Shown one piece after another: positions 9,658-18,212 of a DNA stretch of 44,799 bases; position 1 is the stretch's first letter, and the number at the start of each line of letters is the position of its first letter. A program made the position numbers and the translations under genes. This DNA is from Flavobacteriaceae bacterium (lineage in GTDB: Bacteria > Bacteroidota > Bacteroidia > Flavobacteriales > Flavobacteriaceae): contig JALWKK010000072.1 in NCBI GenBank assembly GCA_027081505.1, forward strand, positions 1-44,799. The letters are read 5' to 3'. The notes beneath the pieces are model-generated. The model was not told where the DNA came from, searched no databases, and saw only the letters and a list, made by a program, of their open reading frames with translations.

Positions 9658-11055
9658 ATGAAAATTTTATTCAACAACATAGGAAACAGGCATTTAAGAT
9701 ACACCTTTGCCGGAATCGACAAACAAGGAAATCCGGTTGAGAAAAATCTTTACAACGAAAAATTTGAATTTAAAACGGTAACCTTGCAATTATTGGAAAA
9801 TTTTGAGCAAGAAAAATATAAAATTCAAATTGAAATTTTAAAGAAGTACCTTGGCGAAAAAAATAAAATCGATTATCCGGACAGAATTATTTTATTTGGC
9901 ACCGACCAAGAAAAAACAGCCCAAGAACAGAAACACACTAATCAAGATACTTATTGGACGGCTTTGATAGTAAAAAATATCATCGAAGAAAAATATAAAA
10001 TTCCGGTTGAGGTAATTAAAATTGAGCGAAACCCATCAGACGAGAATGATTTAATACCCGTTTATCAATCATTATTTAAGCAAATCAAGAACAACTATTC
10101 GCAATCGGAATGGGTATTTCTTGATGCAGGCGGCACACCGCAACAAAAATTGGTTTGCAAACTGTTAATGCCCGAAATACATAGCAATACAAAAATTGAG
10201 TATATTTCTAATGTGGAAGGAGTTGATAAAAACGATTTACGAGAGAAAAACACGGAGGAATTAGAAAAAATTTTTATTAAAAAAAATGTTAAGGAATTGA
10301 TAAAAAACTATCATTATGCTTCGGCTTATCAATTACTGTGTAAAGTAGAACAGAAAAATCCGGCTTTACCGTTTATTAAATTGGGAAAATTACGAAAACA
10401 AAATGTTTGGAAAGATATAGCTGGAGAATTTGATAAGCCAAATCGAAAAAACAAAATGCTGGTTGATTTTATCGATAAAATACCACCGATAAATTTACAA
10501 GACTTAGAAGAAAATTTGGATAAACTTGATTATTATGTTTACGGGGAATTTTTAGCAAGAGCAGCACTTTATCTTGAAAATAATGATAATAACAATTTCA
10601 TCTTACAGTTTCAACAATCGTTAGAGCATCTTTTAATTGCTTTTATTCATAAATACGCTCAAGAAACCGGAAATACCATAAAAAAAGATTTTGACGGAGT
10701 AGGGGAATTTTTAAAAGCAGAATTTCAAATTGAAACCAATGCGGTTAGTACACAGTTGGAAGCGGTAATAAAAATTACCGAAGAAGAAAATTTACACACG
10801 GTAAAACAACTCCTTGAATTGTATGCAACGATTAATAATTCTTATCACCGACATATTAAACAGAAAGGAGTAGAAAATAAGAATTCTATTCAAGGACTTG
10901 ATAGGTTACGCAATAAAATAGCGCATAGCTCAAAATACATCGAAAAAATACCCAAAAACATCTTAGATGCTTTTAATAAAATAACTCAATTAACTCGTTT
11001 GGATAAATGCACTTATGCTAATCTAAATGGTAAAATAACGGATTTGTTGTATTAA
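9658..11055 (+). CDS. csm6: Csm6-type CARF-HEPN ribonuclease (cyclic oligoadenylate effector)
   Basis: 465 aa; N-terminal WVFLDAGGTPQQKLVCKLL (CARF motif), C-terminal LDRLRNKIAHSSKYI (HEPN R-x4-H); last gene of the csm operon. Confidence 0.88.
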   Translation: MKILFNNIGNRHLRYTFAGIDKQGNPVEKNLYNEKFEFKTVTLQLLENFEQEKYKIQIEILKKYLGEKNKIDYPDRIILFGTDQEKTAQEQKHTNQDTYWTALIVKNIIEEKYKIPVEVIKIERNPSDENDLIPVYQSLFKQIKNNYSQSEWVFLDAGGTPQQKLVCKLLMPEIHSNTKIEYISNVEGVDKNDLREKNTEELEKIFIKKNVKELIKNYHYASAYQLLCKVEQKNPALPFIKLGKLRKQNVWKDIAGEFDKPNRKNKMLVDFIDKIPPINLQDLEENLDKLDYYVYGEFLARAALYLENNDNNNFILQFQQSLEHLLIAFIHKYAQETGNTIKKDFDGVGEFLKAEFQIETNAVSTQLEAVIKITEEENLHTVKQLLELYATINNSYHRHIKQKGVENKNSIQGLDRLRNKIAHSSKYIEKIPKNILDAFNKITQLTRLDKCTYANLNGKITDLLY

Positions 11056-11401
11056 TTATATTGGTGAAAATATGTAATACCGAAACAATAAAACATTTTT
11101 ATCATTCATAGATATCAACTTCAATTTTAACCTAATTATCAGATATCTGAAATAAGAAAATTTAATTTTTGGACTTAATCCTGAAAGTGCCAAAATAGCG
11201 GCTCTTTTTTTGTTTGTAAAATAAGTTAACCCGTATTATTCATATAAACAACGAAGTGAATTATATGAATCTGCTATGGACAAAGAGGGAGATTCGGGAA
11301 ACTCCGACTTAGAAATACCCCAAATTTGGGTGTTTTCAAAATACACAAATTTGTTGGCAGTACTTAGTCGTTTAAAAATTCCGTGAATTTTTCGGGTTAA
11401 G

Positions 11402-11785
11402 TTACTGTTGCATATTCTTTGCTTCAATACTTAACGTAGCATGAGGAACTAATTTTAACCGTTCTTTATTGATTAACCTTTTTGTTACTCGACAAATTCC
11501 ATAGGTTTTATTCTCAATTCTGATGAGTGCATTTTTTAAATCACGAATAAATTTTTCTTGACGAATAGCCAGTTGTGATGCTGTTTCTTTACTCATTACT
11601 TGACTTCCTTCATCAAAAGCTTTAAAGGTAGGAGAAGTATCATCGGTGCCATTATTTTGGTCGTTTCGGTAAGCACTTTCTATGAGTTCTAATTGTCGTT
11701 GAGCTTGTTCTATTTTTTCATTGATAATTTGTTTGAATTCTTCTAGCTCTTCATCACTGTATCGTACTTTGGGTTCTTGTGTCAT
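11402..11785 (-). CDS. DksA/TraR-family C4-type zinc-finger-like regulator (zinc site degenerate)
   Basis: YSDEELEEFKQIINEKIEQAQRQL...IENKTYGICRVTKRLINKERLKLVPHATLSIEAK; immediately downstream of ileS on the same strand. Confidence 0.9.
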   Translation of the reverse strand: MTQEPKVRYSDEELEEFKQIINEKIEQAQRQLELIESAYRNDQNNGTDDTSPTFKAFDEGSQVMSKETASQLAIRQEKFIRDLKNALIRIENKTYGICRVTKRLINKERLKLVPHATLSIEAKNMQQ

Positions 11786-11789
11786 GATT

Positions 11790-14700
11790 CTATTTTTTAA
11801 TCAATAATTTTGTTTTAATATCATCAAAAGCAATTTCTGTTCCATTATTAACGCGGTCTGCAAATGTTATTGATTTAGAAAGTGTTTCTCTTTTAATGTA
11901 ATCTTCATTTTTGATAACTGCTTTTTTTAGTTTTTCATTTTCTTGGATGGTTATATCAATTCTGTCGGTAACTTCAAATCCCGATTCCTTTCTTAAATTT
12001 TGAATGCGATTAACCAATTCTCTTGCTATACCTTCATTTAGTAATTCGGGATTAAGCGTGATATCCAAAGCAACGGTAATATCGCTATTTCCGGCTACTA
12101 ACCAGCCTTCGATATCTTGTGGTCTTATTATAACGTCATCCAAGCACAATTTAGTACTTTTTTGGTTTATTTCAATGTCTATTTCGCCTTTTTTTTCTAA
12201 TTTCTTTATTTTTTCTTGGTCAAATTCTGAAATAAGTTGCGCAACGGCTTTCATTTCTTTTCCGAAACGAGGTCCTAATTTTTTAAAATCGGGTTTTATT
12301 TGCTTTACTAAAATACCCGAATCTTCATCTATTAAATCTATTTCTTTTACATTCACTTCCGATTTGATAAGATTTGCCACAGATATTATTTCTTTTCGTT
12401 GGTCTTCATCTAAAACCGGAATCATAATTTTTTGCAACGGCTGTCTTACTTTGATTTTTTCTTTTTGTCGCAAGGATAAAACTAACGAAGTAATTGTTTG
12501 TGCTTTCTGCATTTTGTGCTCGAGAGTAGTGTCTATAAATCTATCATCTGCTTGTGGAAAATCACTAAGGTGAACCGAATTAAAAGGTTCTTTATGAGTA
12601 ACCTCATTTAAATCTTTGTATAGTCTATCCATAAAGAACGGAGCAACAGGTGCGCTTAATTTTGCAATTGTTACCAAGCAGGTGTATAAAGTTTGATAAG
12701 CCGAAAGTTTATCTGTTCCCATAGATTGTTTCCAATAGCGTCGTCTGCTTAAACGCACATACCAATTACTCAAGTTTTCTTGAACAAAATAAGAAATGGC
12801 TCTTGTGGCTTTGGTAGGTTCGTAGTCGGTATAGTAATCATCTACTTTTTTAGTAAGTGTATGAAGTTCTGAAAGTATCCATCTGTCAATTTCGGGTCTT
12901 TCGGTTAAAGGTATATCTTCTTCGGAGTAAGTAAAATTATCTAAATTGGCATATAGGCTAAAAAAACTATAGGTATTATACAATGTTCCGAAAAACTTGT
13001 TTCTAACCTCTCCTATTCCGTTGCTGTCAAATTTTAGGTTGTCCCAAGGGTTTGCATTACTTATCATATACCATCGTGTAGCATCGGGTCCGTATTTTTT
13101 TAATGTTTCAAACGGATCGACTGCGTTTCCTAATCGTTTGGACATTTTTTGTCCGTTTTTATCCAAAACCAATCCGTTAGAAACCACATTTTTATAAGCT
13201 ACATCATCAAAAACCATGGTAGCTATGGCGTGTAGTGTATAAAACCAACCTCGCGTTTGGTCAACCCCTTCGGCAATAAAATCGGCTTTTCGCCAAGTTT
13301 GCTCAACTTTGTCTTTGTTTTCGAAAGGATAGTGCCATTGTGCATAGGGCATGCTACCGCTATCGAACCATACGTCTATTAAATCGGCTTCTCTTTTCAT
13401 AGGTTTTCCGCTGTCGGAAACCAAGATAATTGTATCTACAATGTTTTTGTGCAGGTCTACGGTTTGGTAATTTTCTTCAGAAAAATCTCCTACTATAAAA
13501 TCCTTAAAAATATCTTCTTTCAACAAACCGGCTTCTACGGATTTTTGCATTTCGGTCTTTAGTTCTTCTACCGATCCTATAATTTTTTCTTCGTTTCCGT
13601 CTTCGGTTCGCCAAATCGGGAGTGGAATTCCCCAAAATCGGGAGCGAGAAAGGTTCCAATCATTTGCATTTGCGAGCCAATTTCCAAAACGTCCTTCTCC
13701 TGTGGCTTTTGGTTTCCAGTTTATGGTTTTATTAAGTTTATACATTCTGTCTTTAAACGCTGTTACTTTAATAAACCAAGAATCTAAAGGATAGTATAAA
13801 ACGGGTTTGTCGGTTCGCCAACAATTGGGATAACTGTGGGTATATTTTTCGACTTTAAAAGCTTTGTTTTCGGTTTTTAATTTAATGGCAATTTCTACAT
13901 CTACCGATTTTTCGGGAGCAGTACCTTCATCGTAATATTCGTTTTTTACATATTTGCCGGCAAACTCACCCATTTCGGGTCTAAATTTTCCGTGTAAATC
14001 TACCAGCGGAACAGCTTTACCGTTTTGGTCTAAGACCAACATAGGAGGAACCGGAGGTTTTGCCAGCTGCGCTACCTTAAAATCGTCTGCACCAAACGTT
14101 GGTGCGGTATGTACAATACCGGTGCCGTCTTCGGTTGTTACAAAATCTCCCGCAATTACTCTAAAAGCATTTTCGGGATTTTGAAAAGGTAAAGCATAGG
14201 GTAATAGTTGCTCGTAACGGCTTTCTAATAATTCGCTACCTTTAAATGCTTCACCTGTTAAATACGGTATTTTTTTATCTTCTTTATTGTAGGATTTTAA
14301 TTCTTCTTCGGTGTTAACGGCTTTAAACTTCCCTGAAAAAACTTTTTCAACCAAGTCTTTTGCCAAAATCACTTGAATGGGTTTAAATGTGTATTGATTA
14401 TAGGTTTTTACCAACACATAATCTATTTTTTTTCCTACGGTTAATGCTGTATTTGAAGGTAATGTCCAAGGGGTGGTTGTCCAAGCAAGAAAATAGATAT
14501 CTCCTTCGGTATTATTAAGAAAATTAGGTAGGGTTTCTTTTTGGGCTTTAAATTGGGCGACAACCGTTGTGTCTGTAACGTCTTGGTAGGTTCCGGGTTG
14601 ATTTAACTCGTGCGAACTAAGACCTGTTCCGGCTTTTGGCGAATAGGGTTGTATGGTGTATCCTTTATAAAGCAAGCCTTTATTGTAAATTTGTTTTAAA

Positions 14701-15191
14701 AGCCACCAAACCGTTTCCATATATTTGGGCTTGTAGGTAATGTAGGGGTTTTCCATATCTACCCAATAGCCATACTCTTCGGTAAGTTTGTTCCAGACGT
14801 CGGTGTATCGCATCACTGCTTTTTTGCACGCAGCATTATAGTCTTCAACGCTTATTTTTTTTCCGATGTCTTCTTTAGTGATTCCCAACTCTTTTTCAAC
14901 ACCCAACTCTATGGGCAAGCCGTGTGTATCCCACCCGGCTTTTCGTTCTACTCGAAATCCTTTTTGGGTTTTATACCTGCAAAAAATATCTTTTATTGAA
15001 CGTGCCATTACGTGATGAATACCGGGAAGTCCGTTGGCTGAAGGAGGACCTTCAAAAAAAATGAACGGTTTATTTACGTTGCGGGTTTCAACACTTTTTT
15101 TAAAAATGTCTTCAGACTTCCAAAAATTTAATACTTCTTCGGCTAATTTAGGAAGGTTTAATACCTTGTATTCATTAAATTTAGCATTCAT
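11790..15191 (-). CDS. ileS: Isoleucine--tRNA ligase
   Basis: 1133 aa; PSANGLPGIHHVMARSIKD (HIGH region), KMSKRLGNAVDP (KMSKS). Confidence 0.99.
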   Translation of the reverse strand: MNAKFNEYKVLNLPKLAEEVLNFWKSEDIFKKSVETRNVNKPFIFFEGPPSANGLPGIHHVMARSIKDIFCRYKTQKGFRVERKAGWDTHGLPIELGVEKELGITKEDIGKKISVEDYNAACKKAVMRYTDVWNKLTEEYGYWVDMENPYITYKPKYMETVWWLLKQIYNKGLLYKGYTIQPYSPKAGTGLSSHELNQPGTYQDVTDTTVVAQFKAQKETLPNFLNNTEGDIYFLAWTTTPWTLPSNTALTVGKKIDYVLVKTYNQYTFKPIQVILAKDLVEKVFSGKFKAVNTEEELKSYNKEDKKIPYLTGEAFKGSELLESRYEQLLPYALPFQNPENAFRVIAGDFVTTEDGTGIVHTAPTFGADDFKVAQLAKPPVPPMLVLDQNGKAVPLVDLHGKFRPEMGEFAGKYVKNEYYDEGTAPEKSVDVEIAIKLKTENKAFKVEKYTHSYPNCWRTDKPVLYYPLDSWFIKVTAFKDRMYKLNKTINWKPKATGEGRFGNWLANANDWNLSRSRFWGIPLPIWRTEDGNEEKIIGSVEELKTEMQKSVEAGLLKEDIFKDFIVGDFSEENYQTVDLHKNIVDTIILVSDSGKPMKREADLIDVWFDSGSMPYAQWHYPFENKDKVEQTWRKADFIAEGVDQTRGWFYTLHAIATMVFDDVAYKNVVSNGLVLDKNGQKMSKRLGNAVDPFETLKKYGPDATRWYMISNANPWDNLKFDSNGIGEVRNKFFGTLYNTYSFFSLYANLDNFTYSEEDIPLTERPEIDRWILSELHTLTKKVDDYYTDYEPTKATRAISYFVQENLSNWYVRLSRRRYWKQSMGTDKLSAYQTLYTCLVTIAKLSAPVAPFFMDRLYKDLNEVTHKEPFNSVHLSDFPQADDRFIDTTLEHKMQKAQTITSLVLSLRQKEKIKVRQPLQKIMIPVLDEDQRKEIISVANLIKSEVNVKEIDLIDEDSGILVKQIKPDFKKLGPRFGKEMKAVAQLISEFDQEKIKKLEKKGEIDIEINQKSTKLCLDDVIIRPQDIEGWLVAGNSDITVALDITLNPELLNEGIARELVNRIQNLRKESGFEVTDRIDITIQENEKLKKAVIKNEDYIKRETLSKSITFADRVNNGTEIAFDDIKTKLLIKK

Positions 15192-15365
15192 ATCAAAGCT
15201 ACGGTTAAATAAGGGAGCAAAAGTAAGTATTTTTTATAAAAAATTGAGCATCATTTTATGCTTAAAAATTAATGCTAAAAATTTGAATATTAGTGCAAAA
15301 AACAGCCTTCAAATTAATCTCTGATTATGCATTTATTAACACGTAAATTTTATTTTTTTTAATAA

Positions 15366-15695
15366 GACGGAATAGCTTTGGCTAAGCTTCAAAAAAAACA
15401 AAGTCTAAAATACTGCTTAGGGATTTATGCTCATACCGAAGCTTTTGAAGTTATATAAGACAATCTGTTTGAAAATAGATGCCTCGTTGCCCGTTCTTTT
15501 GATTTTAGTCATGATTTTAAAAACTTCGTATTAGGCAATGATTTTGAAGAGTTAGGGAGTAGTTATAAGCTACAATTACAACCTGATGTTTATGCAGAGC
15601 AAAGCCCGTTAGAATTTGGTGGTTATTTTCAAATTAATCCATTTAACAAATTGTTGTGCGGCACTCAAAAACAGAACGGCAAGACAGGAAATTAG
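15366..15695 (+). pseudogene. Relict ORF of unknown family with an in-frame stop (TAA at 15456)
   Basis: Continuous frame DGIALAKLQKKQSLKYCLGIYAHTEAFEVI*DNLFENRCLVARSFDFSHDFKNFVLGNDFEELGSSYKLQLQPDVYAEQSPLEFGGYFQINPFNKLLCGTQKQNGKTGN*. Confidence 0.5.
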
Positions 15696-15729
15696 CAAAA
15701 CTTTTATTTTTTGCAAGTTTTGCTAATTT
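15689..15729. repeat. 15-bp perfect inverted repeat AAATTAGCAAAACTT-N11-AAGTTTTGCTAATTT
   Basis: Left arm 15689-15703, right arm 15715-15729, 11-nt loop TTATTTTTTGC; directly upstream of the ATPase gene. Confidence 0.95.
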
Positions 15730-15743
15730 TTGTTGTATATTTG
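15711..15743 (+). promoter_or_regulatory. Putative Bacteroidota promoter (TTG-N22-TAnnTTTG) for the DUF4143 ATPase
   Basis: TTG 15711-15713 and TATATTTG 15736-15743, a few bases before ATG 15749. Confidence 0.45.
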
Positions 15744-15748
15744 TTATT

Positions 15749-16978
15749 ATGATAGAAAAGAAGATTAGAAGAAAATATTATCTTGATAAGCTATTTTCGT
15801 ATAAAGACAAGGATATAATAAAGGTTGTAACAGGTTTGCGTCGCTCGGGTAAATCAACTCTTTTGCAAATATTCAGAGATGATTTATTAAAAGAAAAAGT
15901 ATCCGATGTGCAAATACAATTTTATAATTTTGAATTGCCCGAAAATTTTCTAAATAAGTCTTGGGATAAACTCTATTTTGAAATAAAGGAAAAACTGCAA
16001 CCGGAGAAAATGAATTACATTTTTCTTGATGAAATTCAAAATATTACTCATTTTGAAAAATTGGTTGACGGACTTTACGCCACAGAAAATACTGATATTT
16101 ATATTACAGGGTCTAACGCTAACTTATTATCAAGTGAGTTGGCAACTTTATTAAGCGGAAGATATATTGAAATTTCAATATTACCTTTTTCATTTTCTGA
16201 ATATCTGCAAGGCAGAAATATAGACACAAACAATAAATACTTAAATTATGAAGCCCTGTTTTATGATTATGTAAATGAAACCTCATTGCCAAAAGGTGTT
16301 GATTTGAGAAAAGAAGGTTATGATAAAATCTACGAATATCTTGAAGCATTATACAAGACAATTATAGAGAAAGATATAACACAGAGACATAAAATTTATA
16401 ATAAAAGAGCATTTGGTAATCTTGTTAAATTTTTAGCAAACAATATTGGAAATAAAGTTTCACCAAGCAGTATTTCAAAAGCATTGAAAGCAGACAACCA
16501 AAATATTCATCATAACACAATTGAAAAATTCATAGAATATCTTGTTGAAAGTTTTGTGTTTTATAGAGTTAATCGCTTTGATATAAAAGGGAAAAAACAA
16601 CTTGCGACTTTGGAAAAATATTATATAGTAGATGTTGGTTTACTAAATGTATTAGTTGGTAGAGAAAGAACATCTGATAGAGGTCATATTCTTGAAAGTA
16701 TTGTATATCTTGAATTGTTAAGAAGAGGTTATAAAGTATGGACAGGTCGTTTACGAAATACAGAGGTGGATTTTACCGTAAAAAACCGGAATGGAGAAAT
16801 TGAATATTATCAAGTCTCTTGGGATGTATCAAATGAAGAAACTGAAAAAAGAGAATTTACCCCATTAGAAACAATAAAAGATAATTATCCTAAATTTTTA
16901 TTAACAAAGGATACTTTTACTCAAAACAGAAATGGAATAATCCACAAAAATGTATTTGAATGGCTGTTAGAAAAATAA
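15749..16978 (+). CDS. AAA_14/DUF4143-family ATP-binding protein
   Basis: VVTGLRRSGKSTLLQIF (Walker A), YIFLDEIQNI (Walker B), C-terminal TEVDFTVKNRNGEIEYYQVS (DUF4143, PD-(D/E)XK-like). Start reset from 15656 to ATG 15749. Confidence 0.9.
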   Translation: MIEKKIRRKYYLDKLFSYKDKDIIKVVTGLRRSGKSTLLQIFRDDLLKEKVSDVQIQFYNFELPENFLNKSWDKLYFEIKEKLQPEKMNYIFLDEIQNITHFEKLVDGLYATENTDIYITGSNANLLSSELATLLSGRYIEISILPFSFSEYLQGRNIDTNNKYLNYEALFYDYVNETSLPKGVDLRKEGYDKIYEYLEALYKTIIEKDITQRHKIYNKRAFGNLVKFLANNIGNKVSPSSISKALKADNQNIHHNTIEKFIEYLVESFVFYRVNRFDIKGKKQLATLEKYYIVDVGLLNVLVGRERTSDRGHILESIVYLELLRRGYKVWTGRLRNTEVDFTVKNRNGEIEYYQVSWDVSNEETEKREFTPLETIKDNYPKFLLTKDTFTQNRNGIIHKNVFEWLLEK

Positions 16979-17256
16979 AATAGATGTAAAAAGAGCGACC
17001 ACCAATAATACATATAAAGCATTGGGTAATAAGTAATTAAATTAAAAGTTAAGTGCTATAAAACACCCAACGACTTATACACTCACCGTTTTATTACGTA
17101 CAAAATGAGGAACGATAACCAACGCATATGAAGGTTTACCTAATTTAAGATAGCGTTAAGTTTAAGAAATCGGCTTTAGGTTTGGAATAAATCGAAAACA
17201 GCTTAATCCAACCTTATTAAATACATTTTTTGTTAAAATTCGAGCTATTTCCGGTT

Positions 17257-17290
17257 TTGATGTGGGAAAATGATATTTTTTGTATATTTG
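17257..17290 (+). promoter_or_regulatory. Putative Bacteroidota promoter (TTG-N23-TAnnTTTG)
   Basis: TTG 17257-17259 and TATATTTG 17283-17290 upstream of ORF 17317. Confidence 0.4.
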
Positions 17291-17316
17291 GGAATAAAAA
17301 TTAACTCCCTAAAAAA

Positions 17317-17850
17317 ATGAATACAAATATTAACGAGGTGTGGAAGCCATACCGAAGAGAGCATTGGAAAAAAGAGTTACATCTGGAAGTGTCTAATTTT
17401 GGAAACATTTACCAGGATATGAAAAATGTAAAAGGGAAACCAATAAAAGTGTATACATTAACGGGTTACGATGTTTTTACTATTCCTAAAAAGAACGGAA
17501 AAAACGATTTGCTTTACATACACCGAATGGTTGCCGAATTGTTTTTGGAAAACGATCCGGAAAGACCGTATGTAATTCATAAAGACTTTAATAAAAAGAA
17601 CAATCATGTTAGCAACTTAAAGTTTGTAAATAAAAAAGAGTTGTTTGCACATAATAAAAACAACCCGTTAAAGCAAAAGCCCTCTTATTCAAAATTAAGT
17701 GATGCGAAGGTAAAATTATTAAAAAGAAGAATTTTTGACCCCAACCGAAAAACTCGCCTGCGTCTTATAGCCAAACAATTTGGTATTTCCGAAATGCAGT
17801 TATACCGAATTAAACGAGGCGAAAATTGGGGACATATAACCGATTGGTAA
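17317..17850 (+). CDS. Free-standing NUMOD4/HNH-like endonuclease-type protein with C-terminal HTH
   Basis: VIHKDFNKKNNHVSNLKFV resembles the HNH motif of NUMOD4-HNH proteins; C-terminal LIAKQFGISEMQLYRIKRGENWGHI resembles an HTH. Confidence 0.7.
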   Translation: MNTNINEVWKPYRREHWKKELHLEVSNFGNIYQDMKNVKGKPIKVYTLTGYDVFTIPKKNGKNDLLYIHRMVAELFLENDPERPYVIHKDFNKKNNHVSNLKFVNKKELFAHNKNNPLKQKPSYSKLSDAKVKLLKRRIFDPNRKTRLRLIAKQFGISEMQLYRIKRGENWGHITDW

Positions 17851-18207
17851 ATGGAAAAAAAGTGTCCTGAATGCGGGAGAAAAATTATAGGCAGAGCCGA
17901 TAAAAAGTTTTGCAACGACGGTTGCAGAAATGCTTATAATAATTCGCTTAACAAGGACACTAAAAACCTCTTAAGAACCATTAATAACAGGTTACGAAAA
18001 AATTACCGAATATTAGAATCGCAAAACCCGACAGGAAAAACCAAAATAACTAAAGCCAAGTTGTTGCAGTTGGGTTTTGATTTTAGTTATTTTACCTCAA
18101 TTTATACTACCAAAGCCGGCGCAATGTATTATTATGTCTACGATCAAGGATATTTGCCGTTAGACAACGGATTTTACTTATTGGTAAAAAGAGAATCAAA
18201 CGGTTAG
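17851..18207 (+). CDS. Small zinc-ribbon protein (DUF2116-like)
   Basis: CPECGRKIIGRADKKFCNDGCRNAYNN: CxxC...CxxxC at the N-terminus; ATG directly follows the upstream stop. Confidence 0.65.
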   Translation: MEKKCPECGRKIIGRADKKFCNDGCRNAYNNSLNKDTKNLLRTINNRLRKNYRILESQNPTGKTKITKAKLLQLGFDFSYFTSIYTTKAGAMYYYVYDQGYLPLDNGFYLLVKRESNG

Positions 18208-18212
18208 CTTTT

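Noticed and set aside
12004-12573. 189-aa plus-strand ORF antisense to ileS
   Set aside because: Mirror frame of a highly conserved gene; serine/phenylalanine-rich composition typical of antisense frames.
15656-15748. 31-aa N-terminal extension of the DUF4143 ATPase
   Set aside because: Covers the inverted repeat and promoter-like TATATTTG; family homology starts at MIEKKIRRKYYLDKL (15749).
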